A stretch of 59,980 nucleotides of DNA, taken from assembly GCA_030530525.1 (NCBI GenBank), contig JAUMUT010000013.1:1-59980 (forward strand), read 5' to 3'. Source of the stretch: Capnocytophaga sp. Lineage in GTDB: Bacteria; Bacteroidota; Bacteroidia; Flavobacteriales; Flavobacteriaceae. Position numbers and translations under genes: made by a program. Below the pieces are notes generated by a model. It was not told the origin of the DNA, searched no databases, and was given only the letters and a program-made list of their open reading frames with translations. Positions 9,101-18,075 of this stretch are shown here, one piece after another. Positions within the stretch are counted from its first letter, which is position 1, and each line of letters starts with the position of its first letter.

Positions 9101-12100
9101 AAGTATGTGCTACTCCATCTTTAACACAACCATTTTTATCTCTTACTTGTACCACATAAGTAGCTGCTGACAATTCTTTGAATACTGTTTGCTCTCCAAA
9201 AGGTACTTCTACAACTCCATTTTTCAATAGTTGGTATTCATAAGTTTCACCAAATCCACCTTGTGCTAAGGTATTTACATCTATTTCTCCGTCATTTAGA
9301 GGGTTTCCTTCGCAATCTAACGAAATTTCTTTAACAACACGTGTATTGAACGAAATAGCCGTAGTTGCTTGTTGTACTAATATAGTATCTTCAACGGTAC
9401 AATTAGTATTAGTTTCCGTTACTTTTATTTTATATTGCCCACTTACGGTAGCTAAAGTATTAGAAACGATGCCATTTCTTTGTAAATTAGTTGCATTTCC
9501 TGTTCCTTGTGCTACTATTGCTCCTGCTGAATTGGTAATTTCAAAGGAATAATCTTGTACATTTCCTCCTATTAATACATTGAATGTAATAGTAGTATCA
9601 CCAAAACAAGCTCTGTCGGCAGTAAATGTTACGGTAGGAGGTGCTACTTTGGTTACCGAATATGTTCCTGTGGTAAAGGTACATCCTGTTGCTCTATCAG
9701 TTATCACAAAGTAATAGTTACCTTCTGCATTTGGCAATGTAACATCTACCGTTCCTGTTGGCTGTGCCGTTTGGGTAGTTGCTCCCGCTGGTGTAGTACC
9801 ATCAGGATTTTTAACATCAATATCATACGCTGGCGTAGAAGTAGAAGTTTTACTTCTTGTTATTGCAAGTGTAACTACTTCGGCAGCGGAACAGGTCATT
9901 TGAGCTTTTTGAGTAATAGTAACTCCTGTTATTTTCTCACGAGTAGAGATAGTAACTAAGTCTTGCCCTGTTACGTTTGCAGTACAGCCGTTAGCGTCTT
10001 TCACTTCCCACTTCACTTCATAATCTTCTCCTATATCGTTGAGAGTGAAGGTGTAAGAAGTAGCGGATTGGGTGTTATTATCTAAAACATTATTATCACT
10101 TGTTTTTATTAATTTATAAGTATAAGGAGCTGTACCTCCTGTAACGTTTATAGTTAGCTTCAATACATCTTCATTTTGCCCTGCTGTCAAACAATTGAAA
10201 GTAGGTACGGCAGTTGCCATTGTAGCGGTAAAGGTAGGCACAGATGGTATTACTACTGCATCTCCTCCTGTTTTTCTTGTGCTACAACCTCTGTTAGAAA
10301 CTACTTCTGGCTCGTAGGTGTTTCCTGGTAAAATATTAGAGAAAGTAACGATTGTATTTCCGTTTTCTTCTTTTACACTTTGTGTTGCACCTGCATACAA
10401 TGTACCCGCAGAGTATAAATTATACGTATAAGGACCTTGCTGGTTGGAAGCGTTTGGTATCGTTAATATTATCTGTGCCATTGGAGTGGTACAGCCTACG
10501 GCATTTACTTGTGCTACGGTAAATACAGGAAGCTCTGCCTTATCAAAAGTAATTTGTTGTGTTATTTTCGCACAACTTGCGGTACTTTTAGTATCGGTTA
10601 CTTCAATTGTATAAGTAGCATTTTCTGGCAAGGAAATATCCATAGGTGATGTAAATGGCTGGTTCTGCATTGTAGGTTGCCCCACTACCGAATATGTATA
10701 AGAACCTGAGCCACTTGCCACTTGTAGCCTTACTACTCCTTGTGCTGGTGTGCCACAAGACGCTTCTTTTATTTTGGATATCGTAGCCTTAAATGGCGAA
10801 TAAACAATTTGTTGCGAAGTTAAAGCATCGCTTATACAGCTTGTAGGTCTGTATTGTACTCTTACTAAGGTTTGGTCAAAGCCAGCAGGTACATTCAAGA
10901 TGTTAGAATCTTGGTAGGTTTGTCCTCCATCTGCCGAATAACGGAAATCTGCTACATTGGTAGAAGGAGCTGTTGGCGTAACCTCAATAGTATAAGGTGC
11001 ATTACAATTATCTCTCTGAGCTACGGTGAAGGTTGGCTTCTGTGTAGGGTTCAATGTTACATTGGTATCTACGGCACAGCCAAACTCATCTGTTACAGTA
11101 ACTACTAAGGTAGTGGTAGTTGTTGGAGCTGTTGTAAAATCAGACTCTGATATACTAATTTCTCCTTGGTTTATTCTTCCTCGTGTTCCTCCTATATTTA
11201 ATTGTAATGTTGGGTTTTTAGCTCTTAACAATTGTATGCGGAATGTTCTACTACCGCCATTGTTTATGGTTACATTTATTTTAGAAGGCGTACTACAACT
11301 CAAATTCACTGGTGTAGTAGCACTTATGGTAAATGGTGTTTCGCCTGTTCTGCTTACTACTTCTACTGGCTTAGTATAGTTTGCGCTACAAGTAGATGTT
11401 ACCATTTTTAATAAATATTTCCCTGCTGGTACATTGGTCAATTGTACATTTTGTGTAGGTCCGGTTCCTTCTATATTGGTTGTACCACTCAAAGTAGTAG
11501 GCGGAACTCCCTGAATACCAGAAGAATTTGGTATAGGTTGCATTGTTTCAGCATTTAACAACTGCCAACTTGTTACCGAATTACTTAATGTATAAGAAAT
11601 AGTACCTAATGAACTTCCTGCACAAGTTGTGCTACTTGCTTCTGTACTAGTTACTTGGCTATCAGGTATTCTGTTAGTATCCAACGTATGAAGCATTTCG
11701 CAATAATTAGTATCAGTAGCAGTTCTCTTTGTTCTTACTCTTAATGTATAAGCTCTTCCTCTTTCTAAATTAGCAAATGTATGTGCATAAGGCGGTGTAG
11801 TAACTGCTGTCCAAGTAGTTCCGTCTATGGAATATTCTACGGAATGATAAGTTGTTCCGGTTAATTCCACTGGAATACTAAAATTACAATTTGTACTAGA
11901 AATACTTCCATATTTTACATCAAAAGATTCCGTTACTATTTTTGCTATATGTGTTGGTAAAGTATAAGTACATACAGGCTTGGTTAGGTCAGTTGCTAAG
12001 AAACGACCTATTACTCCATAGACTACTTGCCCATCATTTAGGTTGTCTCTGGTATCAGAAGTTTGCCAAGTTACACCTCTGTCAAAACTATAACGGATAA

Positions 12101-15100
12101 CATAGCCTGTTATATCATTAGTTGTTGGGCTTGTTATTTTTACTTTTGCTTTTACGTTAGGGTCACAAGCGGTTACCGTTTCGTTACTGATGCTTCCTGT
12201 CATAGCCGCAGGTGTAGTTAGGGTAACGGTAGAAGTATGCACCACTGTACAACCTCTTGCGCTGGTTACTTGTACATTATATGTGTCTGACGGTATTTCT
12301 TCTAATACAATAGGCGAAGTATTGGAAGAAATTTCTCTACTATATGTGTTTGCTGTATTAGTAACTTTCACTCTATACGGAGCTTCGCCGGTTACTTGTA
12401 TTCTTATTTTTCCTTTGTCGTTTTCACAACTTGGATTTTCTGCGGTTACACTTTGGATAGTAAAGTTATCATCTGCTTTTATTTCTACATTGGTTTGTAT
12501 TCTGTAAGCACATTTTGCAGTGGTAGCGGCATCTCTTATATAAATATCATATCTGCCTGCTGTCAATGGCAATTTGAACGGCATAGTACCTGTTATTGAG
12601 GTGTAGCCTGTTGTAGGCACAGCTCCGCCAACATTGGTAGTTGCTACTTCATAATTTGGCGTAGTAAAGCCTCCTGTTATTTGGTTGATTTCTATACCTC
12701 CTGCTTGTGTAACTCCGTTACAAGTCATATGCGGAACGGCTTTTATATTTGCCGTAATAGGCGCACCTACTTGTATTTGTTGCGAACCGCTACAACCATA
12801 GCTATCGGTTACTCTTACATCATAAGTACCTGCTTGTAAGCCTGTTATATTAGGGTTAGTACCGTTATCTTGCCATTGTATTTGCGATGTTAGTTTATAC
12901 TGATAGTTATACGTAGCCCCTGCGTTGGCATTATTGTGGCTTACATTTATGGTAGTGCCTGCGGTACAATTAGTGGTTAAGTTTATCACTAATGGATTTC
13001 TTGCCAATAACTGATAAGTAACCGAAGAATTGGCCGTAGCACGACAACCATTAGTATCTTCTACATTTATGGTATAAGTACCTATATTTTTTAGGGTTAC
13101 ATTCCCGTTGGCATCTGCTTGGGTATTAGCAGGCAAGCCAGGACCTACTATTTTGTAGATATACGTTCCGTTACCACCTGTTGCAGTGATAAGGTTTTTA
13201 ATATTTACTACTTTTTCGGTTTGGTTACAATTTAGATAATCACTAAGAGTTTTGCTACTGGTTACGCTTACTGCATTAGGCTGATTAATTGTAAAATTGG
13301 TAGTTTTGTTACAAGTTATATTATTATCGGTATCTCTTTTTTGTATTTCTAACCTATAATTACCTGCTTGTAAGCCTGTTAGCGAAATAATACTTTGGGT
13401 AGTAGTTCTTCTATTTCCTACTAGTACATTATTTCTATATAAAGTATAAGTAACAGTGGCACCATCTACGTTTTTAAGAGTGAAACGAGCTGTTCCGTCT
13501 GTACCACCATTACAAGTAACGGCTTTAAGATCTGGCGTGCCAGAAAAATCAAAGGCTTTGTCAGTATTGATAGTTAAAGGTATATCAATAACAGAGCTAG
13601 AACATACTTCTGGCTCTTGCCATACTCTAATATCATCTAAGGCAAGGTCGTTACCATTTTCTTGTCCGCTTTTACTAAAAATTTCTATACGGATAGAAGT
13701 AGCACCAGGCGCATCTATTTCTCCTGAAAACTCTTCCCACCCTTCAAGGCTTTTATTTTGTGCCAATCCATTCCAAGCCTCTCTTGTAAATCCTCTGTTT
13801 GCACCTTGATTAGGGCTATAAGTACGATCCGATTCTTTTATAACTGCACCAGTTATATTATTTACTACACGTATAGAAAACACCGGAGGATAAGGACAAC
13901 TATAACAAAGATTGAATACATACATTGTGTATTTAATCTTCTGGTTTGGCAATACATTATTTACGGTTTTATGATAAATAGATCTGTTATCACCATTTCT
14001 TCCGACATTCATTATAAGGTAACGCCCATTTACAAGCTGAGAGTGGTCATACGGGAAGCCCCAGTTACTATTATTCAGACCTCTGTACTTAGGTGTTCCT
14101 ATAGATTTTATCTGATACCAGTTATCTGGCATTTGATTATCTGTTCTGTTTAATGCACAACTATATAAACTAAGTATATTATCTCTTGGCTCACAAGTAT
14201 CTGCACCTTGTCCAAAGTTTTCTTCTATCAAAATATTTGGCGTAGGCGATTGTCTTTGTCGGTAATATACTTTATAGCCTGTACTCGTTTTGGCTAATTT
14301 TTGTTTTTGTAAAGGTGTATTTACATAATTATTGCTATTATTGTAGCTATATTCATAATCGGTAGTGTTTTTTGGAGTAACCGAAAGATATGGCTCTCCA
14401 TTACAATCATAAGTAATATTGTGTTCTAAACTTGGTGCTTGCAATGCGTCTTCCACTTTTATGGTTTGCTCAAAAATACAAGCAGGGGTATTTTTGTCTC
14501 GTACTTGTACGATATAGATTCCTGGGTCTAAGTCTTTCTCGGAAGAAGCCTGCCAAACCCCATCACCAAAATTATATTCATACTGTCCAGAACCTCCGGA
14601 TACGTTATTTACTGCAACACGTGCCTTAGTTACCGGATTGATACAAGCCAATTTCTTAATACCCACAAAACCTAAAAGAGGATTTCCGTTGGTAGTAATA
14701 GTATAAGTCGTGTCGTTTCTATAAGTACAAAGTCTGGCTCTCTGTTGTCCATATTTTACTTCTATGCGGTAAGTACCTTCTATTAGTTTAGAAAACGTAG
14801 AAGAAGATTGCTGTCCTTTAAATTCCCAGCTACTTCCTTCTTGCTTATAAAGATGGTATTCTACCACAGAATAATAAGTGGTAAAATTGGTATCTGTAAA
14901 ATTCACTTTTAATGAACCACTGGCATACTGACAGTTTGCATCTGTTTTGGTAACATTAAAGTTGGGCTGTGGTGTATTTCGTACTACAAAATCTTTTGTT
15001 AAAACACAACCATTGCCATCTGTAATAATTGCTCTAAAATTGGTATAATTTCTATTAGCAGGGTAAGTAAAATCAATATCATAAGAGGTTTCCAGAGGAG

Positions 15101-18050
15101 AACCTACTTGTGCTGTTTTTACATTTCTGGTAATAGTAGTAGTAGCTCCTGTATTGGTAGTTATCTGAATATTATAACCTGCCAAAGCTGAAACGAGCAT
15201 ACCACCTTTTATGGTAAGTTTCAAATTATTCTCGGAAGTACTTCCACAAGTATTTTTAGAAGCATTGGCAGAAGCCACTAACGGAGACACGCCCCCTATT
15301 ACTTCTGTACGTGTAACAGAACAACCCGCAGATTTTAACTCAATAGTATAAGTATCTGCTACCAAAGTAGTTAAGTTGTTATTTACACTGGTATTGGTTT
15401 GAGAGTCTAACACATCGTTATATTGCGCCACAGTGTGCGTACCACGTTTTACGGTTACGGTAAATGGTTTTGGTACTTTATTATCTACCTGAATACGCAA
15501 CTCCCCGTTTCCACTATTTTCTAAGGCACAAAGTACATCTTTATGAGTGATAGAAAGAGATGCTGCTTCAGTAATTTTAGAAATATTTACAGTTTTGTCA
15601 TAAACACATACGTTATTTTGGTAGGTAGCAGCACCGCCTTCCAAAAGCGGACGGATAAATACTTTATATTCTGCTTCTTCTCTTACAGGATATTCTACCA
15701 TATTATTACCATTGGTACTATCAATGTTTTGCCAAGCTGTTGCCGAAGGCGTTTGGTTGGATTTTAAAACCTGATATTGGTATTTTCCTGTTGGAATATC
15801 TTTTATAATTACTTTTCCGTCATTACAGAAAATATTTCTTCCTTCTACATTAAATGTTAAAGAACCTTTAAAAGCTCGGAAAAAGTTAGTAGAAGGACAG
15901 CTTTGGTAATTAATACGCAAAGCAAATTCGCTACCCGCTTGGGTATTGCCTACTTTATCTTGGGTAAGGATAAAATTTTTACCTGTTCCTATACTTTCCC
16001 AATTGCTATCGGTTGCTACATCCGAAGTAGTAACCGTTGGCGGACAAGTTTCTTTACCCGTGCGCCCTGTTCCTTTATATCGGTACCAAACGATATCCGA
16101 ATCGTTTATTCCTGTTAAGTTTAAGTTAAATTCTTTAGAAGCATTACAAAGATATATTTCCGTGTAATCAGAATTATCGTTAGCACATTTTATGAGCTTG
16201 GCTGCATAACTTTCTAATGGATTTCGGATAGTAGCAGTTCTTTGATAAACGTTAAAAGTTTCTTTTTCGCTATTAAAACAATTTTGCCCAGCCACAGGAG
16301 TACGAGTTACCTCATAAACACCTGGCTGACTGATGTTTAGTGTTGCATTTCCTGAAAGAACGGTATTATCTCCTTGTCTTCTCCATTCGTATTTGGCATA
16401 ACCTGCCCCAGCTGTTAAGGTAGTAGGCCCACAGAAAGGAAATTCTTGCTTAACACAAAGGGCATCATCTACATAGAATATAGTTTCGTCTGGGGTGGTA
16501 GGGCAAGATTGTGTACCTGTATGGCTTTTTATTTCCGCATTGGCACCACCACCTGGCAAAGACTGGTAGGTTAATACATCTTGCGAAGCCAATTTGTTTC
16601 CGCAAGCACTTCTAAGGGTAGTACAATCTATATCTACCTTAGCTATATAATGTATTTTATAGGTTGTTCCTGGTGTAAAAGCCTGATGGAAATCAATACT
16701 TACTTTATTGGCTGTTCGGCTAGTTTCTCTTATTATAGAAGTAGAAGGAATATCTGTAAATTGTTGGAAAGTAGCCCCTTGCGGAATATTAAGCTCTATT
16801 TTTGCGCCTTGATAAGAAGTAGAACCTACATTCTTAACAGTAACTTCATAGAGTACCTCATCTCCGTTTTTTACTTTTTGGTTTTGTGCATCTACCCAAT
16901 TGCCCGATGCATTTTTCATTTTCACTACTTTCTGCACTTCAAAAATAGGAATTTCCAAATCCATAGAGATAACACCTAATAAAGGCATATAATTAGATGT
17001 ATCATTATCTCTTCGGAATTTCATTCTTATTGCTCTAGTTGCTGATTCTGGAATAATTCTATTACCTGTATTATCTATTTCAAAATCATCAATATCCCAA
17101 CCGAGTGTATTGGTAGAGGCTGGCACGCGAGTAGTAACATTATTGGTTAAATTTTTGGTTATTGTACCATCAAAAAAGTTAGTAGTAGGGTTTATACTTC
17201 CTCCAAGAGTACCCATCATTTTACCATTATTAACCTCAATGGTACGACCTCCTGTTTTATCTCCACCAAGCCCCACTACGGCAACTCTTGCTTGTATAGT
17301 TTTTTTAGCAGGGTCAGGAAGACCTACATACCCATTCCAGTCTATATCAGGAGCGTATTGCTCAGATATTCCAAAAACTCTTTCCACCAAAATAGATTTT
17401 GGAGGTAAAGAGTGTGATAAATCTTCATAAACAAACACAATAGACCAACCCGCCGCAGGAGCCGAAGTACCCGCAGTAGTAAGAGAAGCCGCAATATTGG
17501 CAACCGTATAAGTACCATTAGGGTTTGATAAGGCTTTTACTTTGTCAGTAATATCTGCTGCCCGCGCTATATAGTTGGAAGAAGAAATGGTTTGGCTTAT
17601 TGTAGCCGTAATATCTTCATAGGCAGTAGATCCTGGTAGTTTTAGTTTTACTACGCTGGGGTTACCTTGTGCGCTATTGGTATATACAGCACCCCATACC
17701 AAATATGCAAACTTCATTTTTAAGCAACTTTGGTTAGCTAAGCTGATATTCAAATCGGCACTGGACGATTGGAAAGTACTCGAATCACTATCCACATCAA
17801 TAAAAGCCATATTATTAGCAATATCCGTTCGGCTACTATTTTCATTATAAGCCGTTCTTTCATATCCGCTACGAGTTACAGCATTATTACCGATGATAGC
17901 AAAATCTTCACTAAAAGAATTTCCTTTATAATCCGTATAATTCCTATAAACAACATCTTGCGGATTTGATGTTTGAGCAAATATTACAAATTGTGAAATT
18001 AATACTAAACAAAAAGTAATAAATACCTTACATTTTGTGCTTGTTTGCAT
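5832..18050 (-). CDS. Giant SprB-like adhesin with T9SS type B sorting domain
   Basis: A 4072-residue secreted surface protein. A signal peptide ends near residue 26 (FVIFAQ). Residues of about 30-370 form an N-terminal module with the segment KFAYLVWGAVY. About 370-470 resembles a DUF11-type domain (VVKMKNASGNWVDAQNQ). From about residue 825 to 3980 there are roughly 30 beta-rich repeats of SprB type, each opening near a Cys as in VTCNGANDGKFTINL. A jelly-roll/MAM-like domain interrupts them at about 1271-1483. The last 90 residues are a gliding-associated CTD (VPNFFTPNGDGNNDYW to the end), which directs export and surface attachment by the T9SS. By analogy with SprB it is probably a mobile or adhesive surface filament. 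It is last in the operon, 25 bases after the SprF-like gene. Confidence 0.92.
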   Translation of the reverse strand: MQTSTKCKVFITFCLVLISQFVIFAQTSNPQDVVYRNYTDYKGNSFSEDFAIIGNNAVTRSGYERTAYNENSSRTDIANNMAFIDVDSDSSTFQSSSADLNISLANQSCLKMKFAYLVWGAVYTNSAQGNPSVVKLKLPGSTAYEDITATISQTISSSNYIARAADITDKVKALSNPNGTYTVANIAASLTTAGTSAPAAGWSIVFVYEDLSHSLPPKSILVERVFGISEQYAPDIDWNGYVGLPDPAKKTIQARVAVVGLGGDKTGGRTIEVNNGKMMGTLGGSINPTTNFFDGTITKNLTNNVTTRVPASTNTLGWDIDDFEIDNTGNRIIPESATRAIRMKFRRDNDTSNYMPLLGVISMDLEIPIFEVQKVVKMKNASGNWVDAQNQKVKNGDEVLYEVTVKNVGSTSYQGAKIELNIPQGATFQQFTDIPSTSIIRETSRTANKVSIDFHQAFTPGTTYKIHYIAKVDIDCTTLRSACGNKLASQDVLTYQSLPGGGANAEIKSHTGTQSCPTTPDETIFYVDDALCVKQEFPFCGPTTLTAGAGYAKYEWRRQGDNTVLSGNATLNISQPGVYEVTRTPVAGQNCFNSEKETFNVYQRTATIRNPLESYAAKLIKCANDNSDYTEIYLCNASKEFNLNLTGINDSDIVWYRYKGTGRTGKETCPPTVTTSDVATDSNWESIGTGKNFILTQDKVGNTQAGSEFALRINYQSCPSTNFFRAFKGSLTFNVEGRNIFCNDGKVIIKDIPTGKYQYQVLKSNQTPSATAWQNIDSTNGNNMVEYPVREEAEYKVFIRPLLEGGAATYQNNVCVYDKTVNISKITEAASLSITHKDVLCALENSGNGELRIQVDNKVPKPFTVTVKRGTHTVAQYNDVLDSQTNTSVNNNLTTLVADTYTIELKSAGCSVTRTEVIGGVSPLVASANASKNTCGSTSENNLKLTIKGGMLVSALAGYNIQITTNTGATTTITRNVKTAQVGSPLETSYDIDFTYPANRNYTNFRAIITDGNGCVLTKDFVVRNTPQPNFNVTKTDANCQYASGSLKVNFTDTNFTTYYSVVEYHLYKQEGSSWEFKGQQSSSTFSKLIEGTYRIEVKYGQQRARLCTYRNDTTYTITTNGNPLLGFVGIKKLACINPVTKARVAVNNVSGGSGQYEYNFGDGVWQASSEKDLDPGIYIVQVRDKNTPACIFEQTIKVEDALQAPSLEHNITYDCNGEPYLSVTPKNTTDYEYSYNNSNNYVNTPLQKQKLAKTSTGYKVYYRQRQSPTPNILIEENFGQGADTCEPRDNILSLYSCALNRTDNQMPDNWYQIKSIGTPKYRGLNNSNWGFPYDHSQLVNGRYLIMNVGRNGDNRSIYHKTVNNVLPNQKIKYTMYVFNLCYSCPYPPVFSIRVVNNITGAVIKESDRTYSPNQGANRGFTREAWNGLAQNKSLEGWEEFSGEIDAPGATSIRIEIFSKSGQENGNDLALDDIRVWQEPEVCSSSVIDIPLTINTDKAFDFSGTPDLKAVTCNGGTDGTARFTLKNVDGATVTYTLYRNNVLVGNRRTTTQSIISLTGLQAGNYRLEIQKRDTDNNITCNKTTNFTINQPNAVSVTSSKTLSDYLNCNQTEKVVNIKNLITATGGNGTYIYKIVGPGLPANTQADANGNVTLKNIGTYTINVEDTNGCRATANSSVTYQLLARNPLVINLTTNCTAGTTINVSHNNANAGATYNYQYKLTSQIQWQDNGTNPNITGLQAGTYDVRVTDSYGCSGSQQIQVGAPITANIKAVPHMTCNGVTQAGGIEINQITGGFTTPNYEVATTNVGGAVPTTGYTSITGTMPFKLPLTAGRYDIYIRDAATTAKCAYRIQTNVEIKADDNFTIQSVTAENPSCENDKGKIRIQVTGEAPYRVKVTNTANTYSREISSNTSPIVLEEIPSDTYNVQVTSARGCTVVHTSTVTLTTPAAMTGSISNETVTACDPNVKAKVKITSPTTNDITGYVIRYSFDRGVTWQTSDTRDNLNDGQVVYGVIGRFLATDLTKPVCTYTLPTHIAKIVTESFDVKYGSISSTNCNFSIPVELTGTTYHSVEYSIDGTTWTAVTTPPYAHTFANLERGRAYTLRVRTKRTATDTNYCEMLHTLDTNRIPDSQVTSTEASSTTCAGSSLGTISYTLSNSVTSWQLLNAETMQPIPNSSGIQGVPPTTLSGTTNIEGTGPTQNVQLTNVPAGKYLLKMVTSTCSANYTKPVEVVSRTGETPFTISATTPVNLSCSTPSKINVTINNGGSRTFRIQLLRAKNPTLQLNIGGTRGRINQGEISISESDFTTAPTTTTTLVVTVTDEFGCAVDTNVTLNPTQKPTFTVAQRDNCNAPYTIEVTPTAPSTNVADFRYSADGGQTYQDSNILNVPAGFDQTLVRVQYRPTSCISDALTSQQIVYSPFKATISKIKEASCGTPAQGVVRLQVASGSGSYTYSVVGQPTMQNQPFTSPMDISLPENATYTIEVTDTKSTASCAKITQQITFDKAELPVFTVAQVNAVGCTTPMAQIILTIPNASNQQGPYTYNLYSAGTLYAGATQSVKEENGNTIVTFSNILPGNTYEPEVVSNRGCSTRKTGGDAVVIPSVPTFTATMATAVPTFNCLTAGQNEDVLKLTINVTGGTAPYTYKLIKTSDNNVLDNNTQSATSYTFTLNDIGEDYEVKWEVKDANGCTANVTGQDLVTISTREKITGVTITQKAQMTCSAAEVVTLAITRSKTSTSTPAYDIDVKNPDGTTPAGATTQTAQPTGTVDVTLPNAEGNYYFVITDRATGCTFTTGTYSVTKVAPPTVTFTADRACFGDTTITFNVLIGGNVQDYSFEITNSAGAIVAQGTGNATNLQRNGIVSNTLATVSGQYKIKVTETNTNCTVEDTILVQQATTAISFNTRVVKEISLDCEGNPLNDGEIDVNTLAQGGFGETYEYQLLKNGVVEVPFGEQTVFKELSAATYVVQVRDKNGCVKDGVAHTLSLPSPLNVAGVNVTSTANTCSVLGTVTVTGVTGGSNNYTYHLYNASTNLLVEEGRESASPSTGTYTFTGISGGTYYVQITDPLLCSPATTSNVVVTPPDVIIPVATVTKYPDCTNNGEITIGVPTVGLAPFTYYQVDPNTNNVMGSALASNVFTNVPNAPTTTYKFKVVDSNGCEGFTNTITVEAVQPISISIITDTTITPHTVTHLTCYGSRSGQIVVRATGGQVGTEYTYTLLDGTKTVIAGISPNNTGEFTNLPEGRYYVRVSQGNTACDIDTTEIIIEQEKEFTAYGVTTNVTCNGANDGKFTINLISSPNLLSGTTRQYTYAISPDFRFVDNGGVFTGLEPGVYTVIMQDQNSCRPTVYSDATTKKLDASGNDVHIFEFTITEPSPLNVGVLSGTYEHESCAGAADGKVKLSINGGTPLEDTSTSPATEYYQYYLDGNTTTPLRYDKDKGLENLSAGSHTVRVVDKNLCEQIVSVEIEAGSNIQVTLDESEGYQCVDGELKYIVNAVVTPSAEATNVTYRLYKASEYPPATLGTGGTRNNSNRFELSVDETLDTDYIIEVTKSVVGHADCRQTKAITVKAQKKVAVKGAPAAEKVNCYGSSDGKITIQAEQGSGNYQFAISPNYIYQTPNSSSKDEYEFTGLKEGFYHIKIKDVTYNCEVEVRDIKVEEYPRLVVEQVSKQNVSCYGKNDGAIQFAFGELDPNTGVRKETGRPLYEFVMYKHTSTGVDEVVASANTLNFNDPIVKTSLAPAKYTLTVTDANGCVFNQDFEILEGVDLNAKVQQVYNCSDDLTQVQTPTYDLYVTVKTPYLGHRYSINDLQYSYDNETTRRNFDLVVNSNGGANNTGVETHDLFVIKNPQSSGAALTNGTHTITLYYKGGQCQGVSETFTIDGYTALTITDKTQADSLNEIKVSISGGKENYMVYFSSPLYNTAAELKTYYSHKQEAKANEDITYYVQRTDADATNASGEKVKQVRVYVEDSKGCGYYITLEKKFYDVQVPNFFTPNGDGNNDYWAPENLISYPNAEVRIFDRYGRHIATLNATQQWDGRYGGQELPAGDYWYFLRLNDPEDNRVLKGHFTLYR
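6110..15580 (-). repeat. Protein-level SprB repeat array inside the adhesin gene
   Basis: Roughly 30 diverged repeats counted by eye. Each has a Cys-containing opening strand, often CxGxxDGxI, then a GG or Gly-rich turn and a Y-x-Y-x-L strand, and ends in a strand such as YTIEV or YxVxVxDxxGC. Clear examples contain VTCNGANDGKFTINL, VNCYGSSDGKITIQA and VSCYGKNDGAIQFAF. The DNA is too diverged to form nucleotide repeats. Confidence 0.85.
13602..14240 (-). other. Jelly-roll/MAM-like domain embedded in the adhesin
   Basis: At about residues 1271-1483 the SprB pattern stops. A domain begins ILIEENFGQGADTCEPRDN and ends IEIFSKSGQENGNDLALDDI. The NDLALDDI strand is typical of MAM and carbohydrate-binding jelly rolls. 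It also has a CYSC pair. A ligand-binding role is inference. Confidence 0.55.
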
Positions 18051-18075
18051 AGTTTTAATATTATATATTGTTTAA

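Noticed and set aside
10872-11379. Plus-strand open frames opposite the giant adhesin gene
   Set aside because: They mirror the codon pattern of the Thr/Val-rich adhesin and have no start signals. The same holds for frames at 12190-12507, 13456-13809, 14432-14629 and 16581-16979.
6110-15580. CRISPR or nucleotide tandem repeats in the adhesin gene
   Set aside because: The repeats are protein-level only, with variable length and low DNA identity and no spacers.
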